A DNA stretch of 64,000 nt from Serilophus lunatus. Its lineage: Eukaryota; Chordata; Aves; Passeriformes; Eurylaimidae. Made by a program: the position numbers and the translations under genes. The notes under the pieces are model-generated. The model did no database searches, was not told where the DNA came from, and saw only the letters and a program-made list of their open reading frames with translations. The stretch spans positions 2,778,805 to 2,842,804 of the forward strand of contig VXBA01005600.1 in NCBI GenBank assembly GCA_013399895.1, written 5' to 3'. Shown one piece after another: positions 56,596-64,000 of the stretch (within the stretch, counting starts at the first letter, position 1; each line of letters begins with the position of its first letter).

Positions 56596-59500
56596 CCACA
56601 CTAAACTTGAACCTGCTCTTTGCCTTAGAGTCTCTTTGCCTTTTTTACTCTGAATTATTTAATATCAGATCTATTGAAAGCAGGAAGGGTGATGAAGGTA
56701 AGTCACTGCTCTCCTTTGCAGAACTTGCTGAAGAAATGGAGCCTTAAATTGTGATGCAGCTTAATGGGCAGTGTATCGCTTGACTCAATAAGAACAGCAG
56801 TCAAAGATATATCTTGACCAAAACCTTGGTGCCTATATCAAGATTTAAATGGATTTTGTAAAAAAAAATAAAAAAATTCCAATATTCACCTGGAATTTTT
56901 ACACTTTCTCAGGGAGTGTCTCAAACATTGAAGGGATGGATACCTCACAAACAAAACAGCTGCAACTGCTGTTCGCTACCAGTGCTCTCTCCATCCTCTT
57001 TAAACAGCACCCAGTATCCAATTGCTGAGACCTATGGGCTGTGAGTTCAGTGCCTTTCAACAGGAGGTCATGTGCTTTTTTCTGTCTCAGACAGTCAGGA
57101 CCACAGGAAATTTTGGGACTCACTGGCACATCCTTTCTTGTAAAACAAGATTTTCCAGTGTAATCCAGCTGGTTAGCATGAAGGCAGACAGGAATCGATA
57201 CTATATGACTAAGGCATTAGTGGTGAAGACCTGAGATTTAATCCATGATTTAAAAATTGTATATAGTTCATCAAACAATGAAAAATGAAGAAAAAGTTAA
57301 CTATAGGCACCAGAGTCCATATGTCCACTGGTCTTTGGATTCCAGTGAGTAGAAGTGACTCCTTGAAGACTCATCTGAGGTGAATGAGACCCTGGCAGAC
57401 AGTGGCCCTCCTCTCACATCTCACTTTCTCTTCTGTCACTATCCAAAGTGACAGCTCTTTAGGATCCTACTTGGAGCATCTCAAGAATCCAAATACTTAA
57501 CCTGTGGCTTCATTGCACTCAGTCACTTCTTTTTCATTTATTTATTGACTGTGAGCCTCTTACAGGACCATTAAGTTTTGTAGAAGCCTGGAGCTGAACT
57601 CAAAGATCTCACCTTTGGGGTGAGTAGCTGATATTCAAAAATACTGGCTGTTTGTCTTACTCTGCATTACTCTGTAGAATTGCTCTATTTTTTCCCCCCC
57701 AATGTCTGTGTATTACCACATCTACTTTTACAGAAACATTCTCCCTCCTTTCTTTGGTTGGCATACTGGCTGTTTGTGTTTCAGTCTTCCTAAATGTTGG
57801 CCAAATACTGTCTACCTATACAAAATCCTTTTATTCAGTACCTAATTCCAGTGGAATCAGGAAATTTTCCCAATACTCTGTAATACTGAATACAGTGCCT
57901 TGTGGTTTGCATGTGAAATTGGACCAGGAGCAGTTTGCTATTCCACAAAATTTTTAGGAAGGTTAATTAATGAATATTCTGAAAACCTCACAGCTAGTGG
58001 CATAATACTAAGTAATGTGAAATGGATAAAAATTTAATATACTAGTCTGAAGGCTGGAAAAAAGCCAGGGAAAGGGGTGCTGTGGCAAGGCTACAGTTTG
58101 GAGCAGAAGGGCAACTGAGAGGAATACAGAATTATATTTAAATATTTTTGAAAGGCTGTCTCATCTCATGAATTGACAAAACTGTTGCCATGTGAAAATG
58201 AGCAGAGACTATATTCATTAGGTTTTACTTCTTGTCAGCTACAAAAGGGATGAGTTAGGTAAGCTCCATAAAGTGATTTACTGCTTCTGTTTAATTCTGT
58301 TTTTTTGTAGTTGGTGGGGAGGGAAGAGGGAGGGCTGAAAGGGACGGTAGTAGTCTAACATACCAACAACCAGACAATTATATAGCTTTATAAGGTTAAC
58401 CTAGCTCTGTCTTCAGACAGAAGGGAGGCAAAAGAATTTTATTGCCTTAGATTGACTCTGTCTACAAATCTTAAACACATTTAACTCCACTCTGTCTTCT
58501 AGGCAGTAAGTAAATGTCACTAAGTCATACATTTAAAGCTTAAATTAAGGAAAGCCCAGAAAACACCCACTGGTAGGAGTTAATTTGTTCTGTGCATTAT
58601 TAGGAAGAGGACTTGCTCCTGTAAAACCTTGAGGTTTTGCTTTTAAGGGATGTGAAGGGAGTGGCTTTTGGTTTGGTTTTGTTTTTACTTTTTAGAGTAA
58701 GTACTTTTTGCACACTCTAACCTGACAAGAACCATATCTCAATAGTGAGGTTAAACAGGTACAGCTTCCATGCCAACAGACAAGCTGCTGATGCCTCTTC
58801 AAGCTGCTGCTGAAATAGTGTTTTGAATTCTCTGAAAGAAGATACTTTAACTTACCATGTTCCAGTAAATTAATACTTTTATGGCCAACTTTCCTCCATG
58901 CCAGTAGAAATACAAATATATATCAATAAAGCTGGCTTCAGTCGAAAGGCATGGTTGCTAGGTAGCCACTGTCATGATAGTGAAGGTACCAGTCAAGCAC
59001 ATAGAGGTGAATCCCTCATAATTGCAGAGATCCATTTTTCATTCTCCTTGAAAATGAGTCTGTTTTTTTTTCTATACAGATGGCAGCAGAAAAAGTCTGC
59101 AGAAAAACACGAGCATGAGTCTTTATTGTGTCTCCCTGCAGAGACACTAAGATTTTTCAGATGCATTCTAGGATTGGGTGGGGAAATGGGAGAAGGAGCC
59201 CCTGCACTTTAATTATGGGAGGATGGTTAGATGTAACAACAACAGGTGGCAAACAAGCACTGGTTCTAGCTGGCAGTGTTACATGATTACCAGCATTAAC
59301 TGATGGAGCAAGGATTAAAAAAATCACTGAAGCATGAATCTGATTCCTCCTGTTTCAAGGCCTGTGGAAGCAGCTATGGTTGTGGCCCTCACACAGATCC
59401 TGGCTTTTGAGGTCCTCCTTCGCTCCTCTGGATAGTGATAGCGCTAAAAGAGTGTGGGACATCTAACCGTGAAAAAAAATGCTGCTAATCAAGTCACACC

Positions 59501-59876
59501 TTAACTTTCTAGGATCCTTGGTGTAAATGAGTAAGAGGTAAACCACAGGTTGGCTAGAAATTATTTTTCATTTTAAAAATCATGTTAAGCCCGTGGGGCT
59601 GGGGATATGTGAAATCACTGCAAGCTATTTACTTTGATCCTGTTGAAGACCTCCTTGGAGCAGGGGGTAAGGTGTAGGTTTGCTGGGGTTCTGTCAAGAT
59701 GCAGAACTCATCCTCTGGACAGAGGAGATACTTCTCTCATTGCATGGAATACATGGATACAGGGAAGATTAATTGGTTTGCTCATAGATAAAGAGAAAGT
59801 TTGCAACCATATGAGGAACTGAAACCAACCCCAGATGGATCTTGTAGCACAAGCAATTATTTCTATTTATTTACAG
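56596..59876. other. Non-coding stretch with one possible cryptic exon
   Basis: Bases 56629-56697 lie between a good acceptor and a perfect consensus donor (see findings). A T/G tract occurs at about 58663-58693. The rest is AT-rich unique DNA with short frames. Confidence 0.4.
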
Positions 59877-62800
59877 TTTGTGTGCAAGTCACATTTTACG
59901 ATATGCTCTTAAGAGACGGCTGCTTATTTAAACATTTACCAAGTGAAACAATAAACCATAATTGCTTTGATGAGGAACTCCTCACTTTGCAACTCAGTTC
60001 AAAAAATCCTATCCTCCTGGGATGTGGAAGATCCAGTAAGATTTTATCCACAGGAAAGATGAAAGCAATGTATGAAGAGCAAGGGCAAGGATTCAGGGAT
60101 CCCTTTGCAGAGTAAGTTTTGTAGGATGTAGTCCAAGGGCAAGATGTTGATTACTCAACAAGAAGGAGCTATCAAATATTTTTTCTCTGCAGTTGATGTC
60201 TTACTACAAGCAAGATTGTTATAATATATACAAGGTAGTTTCTTGTGCTCTTAAGTCTGCTAGAGGAAAAAAAGTGTGTTTTAAGCAGCAAAAGCTGTAC
60301 GCTGTATGTTTGGGGCCCTGCGTAGCACTCTGGATAAACAGTTTAAGGAAATGAAACTTGTTACTCATCTCCCCTCCAGGTTCAGCAGATTATATAACAG
60401 ACTGGAGATTTTGCAAGAAGGAGACTTCGATCTTGGGATTCAGCTGGACTTTGAAAGCTTTCCCCTGTAGCACTGCCTTGAGGTTTTTTTAATATTATCC
60501 TGGCAATATGTCTCATTCCTACCTGAAAAGACAGCTTCTTGGTTAGAGAAGTTATTGTGTACATTCAGCCCACGGTTTTCTGAAAAAATAGTAGACAGGT
60601 CTGACAATTACATCTGAGTCAGCTGTAAAACCACAAACCTCTAACTCACCTAATCCCAAAGGTTTAGCTGGGTTTGCTTAAGAGCATATGAGTTTTGACA
60701 AGGTTCTTACAGGCTCTTTAGGCAGCAGCATCTCCATCCCACCAGTGTTACTGCAGCTGAGTAGAACATCTGGAAGAGAGAAAAGGCAGAAGTGCCACAT
60801 TTTCATTTTGGGGACAACATGAGGAATCTTCAGTTCATGAGAAATCTTCACAACTCCTCTGGATAGGGGTAACCGTGTCTTGTCCACTATGGTGCTTCAT
60901 CTATGTCATGACTGACGTGTTTTTCTTACTGTAAAGGAGAAAAGAGGATACAAGCAGCAAGATAAGCAAGGACATTCTCATAGACCAAAGAATAGATATT
61001 TTTCTGGAGGATGGTTGTCCAGGGTGCCTGAAGTGATACATACAGCAATGGTGAAGGTTTGGCTGCAGATGGCTATAAAGCTGGTTGAAACATGTCAGGC
61101 TCTTAAGCTGGCACAGTGTGTACGCTGACAGTGGGAGGTTTACTCAGTAAACACTTGGGAACAGCTGGAGAGGCCTGACCAGCAATTCAGGGGGCCTTAG
61201 TCTCTGGTCAGCTGGTAAAACTCCCTGCTTGATTGGCATGTAGGGAGTTAATGAAGTTACTGCTCAGTTAGGTTTGTAGCTCTATCAGCTTGGTGTCAAT
61301 CTTTAGTTGAGACAATGGTTAACCACTTATCTCACTGGAAGTGTGAGGTGTGGCCTCACAGGCAGTTATTTTCACTGGAAATAGTATCCAGAGCAAATAC
61401 ATTGATTATGGAGCTCCATGCAGATGATTCAGCAAGTATGGATAAACCTCTTGCTCTGGTGAAGGCATGACCTAGGGGAAAGCTCACGGCTCTCCCTGTT
61501 GTGTGCTGGTCAAACCTATGACTTAATGAGAAGTCAACTCAGTTTATCAGTGTCATCGATCTCCAGCACAGCATTAAAGCAGTAATTAAGAGAATTCTGA
61601 GTTTTCAAAACACTGTAACACACTCATAAAATAATGCTCACAACGTGACTAAGAGCTAAATAAGCCCTGTAGATATTTTATGGCTGGTGAAAATAAGCAG
61701 AAGAGGAAGAGAAACAAGCAGCCCAACACCTTGGGATCAGGAAAGAGGAGGTCTCTTGTCCCACTCAGCTTGGTGTTTGCCATCTCTGGAATACCCTTCC
61801 AGCATGGGATTGCCCTCTGCCCTTTGCCTTTTCGTGGTAGGTCACAGATAAAAGAAATAAATGAGTCAAAAATGGCTGCAACAGTGTCAGCGACACTTTG
61901 GCATGACTCCTGCTGTGTGTGCCTGGCTGTCTCCCTTCCTCTCTGAACCAAGGACACTGCCTTCATCCCAGGGCTCGTTTCTCATATCCTGGTACCCCCG
62001 TGTCCTGATAGTGGCATGTGTGGAAATTCACACTTCTGATGTTGCAAAAGCTGACTGAAACACGTCTCAGCGGGACCCCAGCTTTTTCCTTCTCTCTGAC
62101 ATTCCCAGCAGATTAAATCTCACTTCCAGGGCTCTACAGAGTATAATATCAACATCTGACGAAAATGCAAGCAGATGCCGATAACTGAAGATCGTACATG
62201 TGGTGACTTTGTGGTCTTCTCATGGGTAGGAAAAGATGTGATTTCCTATGGGATCACCTCCTGCACAGCAGTGCTGAGCACTTCCAGATAGAGATGCCTG
62301 AGATGCAGAGGAACTGCCATCACCTGCACTCTGCCAGAGCCACTGATTGTCCCACGTACCTCCTCCATGGGAAACAATTGATTATGCATTGACATCAGGT
62401 AAACTCTCTCCATCTAAATGTGTGTTTTGAAGAAAGTATCTTTCTGATCAAACAGTGCCTCCTCAGTTTTTTGTCAATCAGAATGAGTTTTCTCTGAATG
62501 AGCCTGATGCTGCTTGACAGAGAATGATCAAATTTTCATCAGACTGCTTGGACAAAGTGGAAAAGCATGGTGCAATTTAACAGCAGCCTCACTAACAAAC
62601 AAGCACATTTTACAGGGATTTGTTAACTGTGATGAGTCTTTGCTGAGCAGATTCACAGGTAACCCAATGCTTGTCAGGCTCTCAGTAGAGTCATTCTAGC
62701 TGAAGTATGGAGGTTTCTACTTAAGAAATAACATATAGATATTTTGCATGTTTAATTCTCAGAAACATTTATAAAATGTAACAGCAACATTTGTCGGGGC

Positions 62801-64000
62801 TTCCTAACGGATGGATAAATGATGTGAAATAAATACTGTGAGTCTGAATTCATAGGAAAGATTACAGAAAAAAAGTGCTGCTAGTTAAGGGAAAAAATCA
62901 GTCCACAGTCATCAAGATATTGGTGGTTACTAAGGCTAGAATCTGAAATAAGTACACAGTCTCTTTTATGAGTGTCTCTAGCTAGCTGAAATATTTATTT
63001 TTTTATTTACCTGCTTCCATCACAACCTTTCACAATGCTGGGAAATACATTGCTGAAGAAAAATTTCCAGGCAAAACTGGAGATCTGTGAGCACCAGGGA
63101 TGGGCCTTTCTCAGTAGCTAGATGCAGAGCATGAAACTCACCTCACAGCAGGTGACAGTGATTTGATTTAGCTGTTAATAGAAATAGTTTTTCATAGACA
63201 AAAAATAAGAACGACAAAAGACAGCTAGTAATTATTAAAAACACAAGAAATGTTTGCATTTAGTTAGGAAGAAAGGAAGAGATTCTCATTGATACTTGCA
63301 TATAATTCTGGCAATTAGACACCATTTCACTAATTTCCTACTTTTATAGGATTTTAGAATAATTTTCTAATCTCTCCCCATCCCACATATTAATTAGCTC
63401 CTGCTTCCCTGTCAATGACTCCCAACTGAAAGAATCAGCTTAAGCTAGGGTAGCCAAATTTCAGACTGCTTCCTCCAGCAGCTTGTCATAAAGGCTTGTA
63501 TTAATGTCACATTTTACTGTATCTATCAACATTGTGCAGATGTTAGCCATCAGGTACTAGCCAGCTCTCCACCTGCCAAGTATCCTGCTACTGGTTCTGG
63601 GCAACATTTATAGAATACATTTTCTTCTGTCACAGCATAATAATGGGTTATATGTGCAGACATTCAAAATTAAATCCTTCCAACATTAAACTTCTTGATA
63701 GACAAGCCTGAGTGAAAAATTCAGGAAATTTGGTATTAACAAACCTTCCACAAATGATGAGCAAGGATGGTCATAATCCTGCAGTAATAAAGCTTGTTGA
63801 TTTTCTTGTAGAAAACACACATGCCTCACTTTTAAAATGAGGCAGCCAGTAGTGACTGGGGGTAACAAAATACAGAGAGTTTGTGGGGATGTCTGCAAGA
63901 ACCATTTTTTCCCCCCACTGACATATCACTTTGAAATGAATGTTAGTTTAAAAAGTCACAGGTTTTGGAAATGAGTTGCTGAGATTGGCTTAAATTGCAA
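59877..64000. other. Non-coding stretch to window end
   Basis: Contains a weak exon-like segment (59877-60035, see findings). Frames up to 105 codons on both strands (61649-61966 minus and 61680-61946 plus overlap each other) have no recognisable domain. No repeat family is identified by eye in this last 4 kb, and nothing marks the window end as a gene boundary. Confidence 0.45.

Noticed and set aside
1..64000. Operons, CRISPR arrays, phage or plasmid functions
   Set aside because: The window has vertebrate features (CR1, MIR-like relics, CpG depletion with an island, intron-like DNA); no direct-repeat/spacer array or bacterial gene is present.

Overview
The window looks like avian nuclear DNA that is almost entirely non-coding. 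The bird assignment rests on interspersed repeats. Six 5'-truncated CR1 LINE fragments are recognisable, several ending in the ATTCTATG-type octamer tail and carrying the phrase for 'cccatggcagggggttggaac' and 'ccttccaaccc'. No Alu-like or other young SINE is seen and repeat density is low. A crocodilian or turtle cannot be excluded from repeats alone. No open reading frame matches a protein family I recognise. The longest is 158 codons and nearly all look like chance frames in AT-rich DNA.

Layout. Bases 1-260 are the right-hand edge of a CpG island, so a promoter or first exon probably lies at or just left of the window start. The island fades through an AT-rich shore (261-620) that still keeps its CpGs. 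The remaining ~63 kb is consistent with a long first intron or an intergenic desert beside that gene. It holds AT-rich stretches that look like candidate conserved regulatory elements (2.5-3.6 kb, 10.74-10.92 kb, 15.2-15.6 kb, 43.2-43.4 kb, 44.5-45.1 kb). It also holds CR1 fragments at 13.5, 16.5, 19.2, 27.1, 33.4 and 52.0 kb, and three ancient MIR-like SINE fragments (4.5, 26.9, 56.5 kb). Near 27.9 kb there is a tRNA-like A/B-box relic. Several microsatellites and strongly strand-asymmetric tracts complete the picture (TATC at 14.2 kb, GGGGA/GGACA at 34.3 kb, a 67-nt pyrimidine run at 43.9 kb, and repeated T/G-rich tracts).

The most interesting signal is a 180-bp stretch at 10.74-10.92 kb. 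It has a perfect PBX-MEIS decamer (TGATTGACAG), three more TGACAG cores and an adjoining TCF/LEF-type CTTTGATC, which is the makeup of a developmental enhancer. Secondary signals are a perfect 16-bp hairpin at 49.5 kb, an isolated non-depleted CpG patch with a dyad at 35.6 kb, and six possible exons with good splice signals, any of which could be chance. No multi-gene system, operon, CRISPR array, viral genome or cluster of protein-coding genes is visible. Conservation and transcription data, which I cannot run, would decide most of the inferences.
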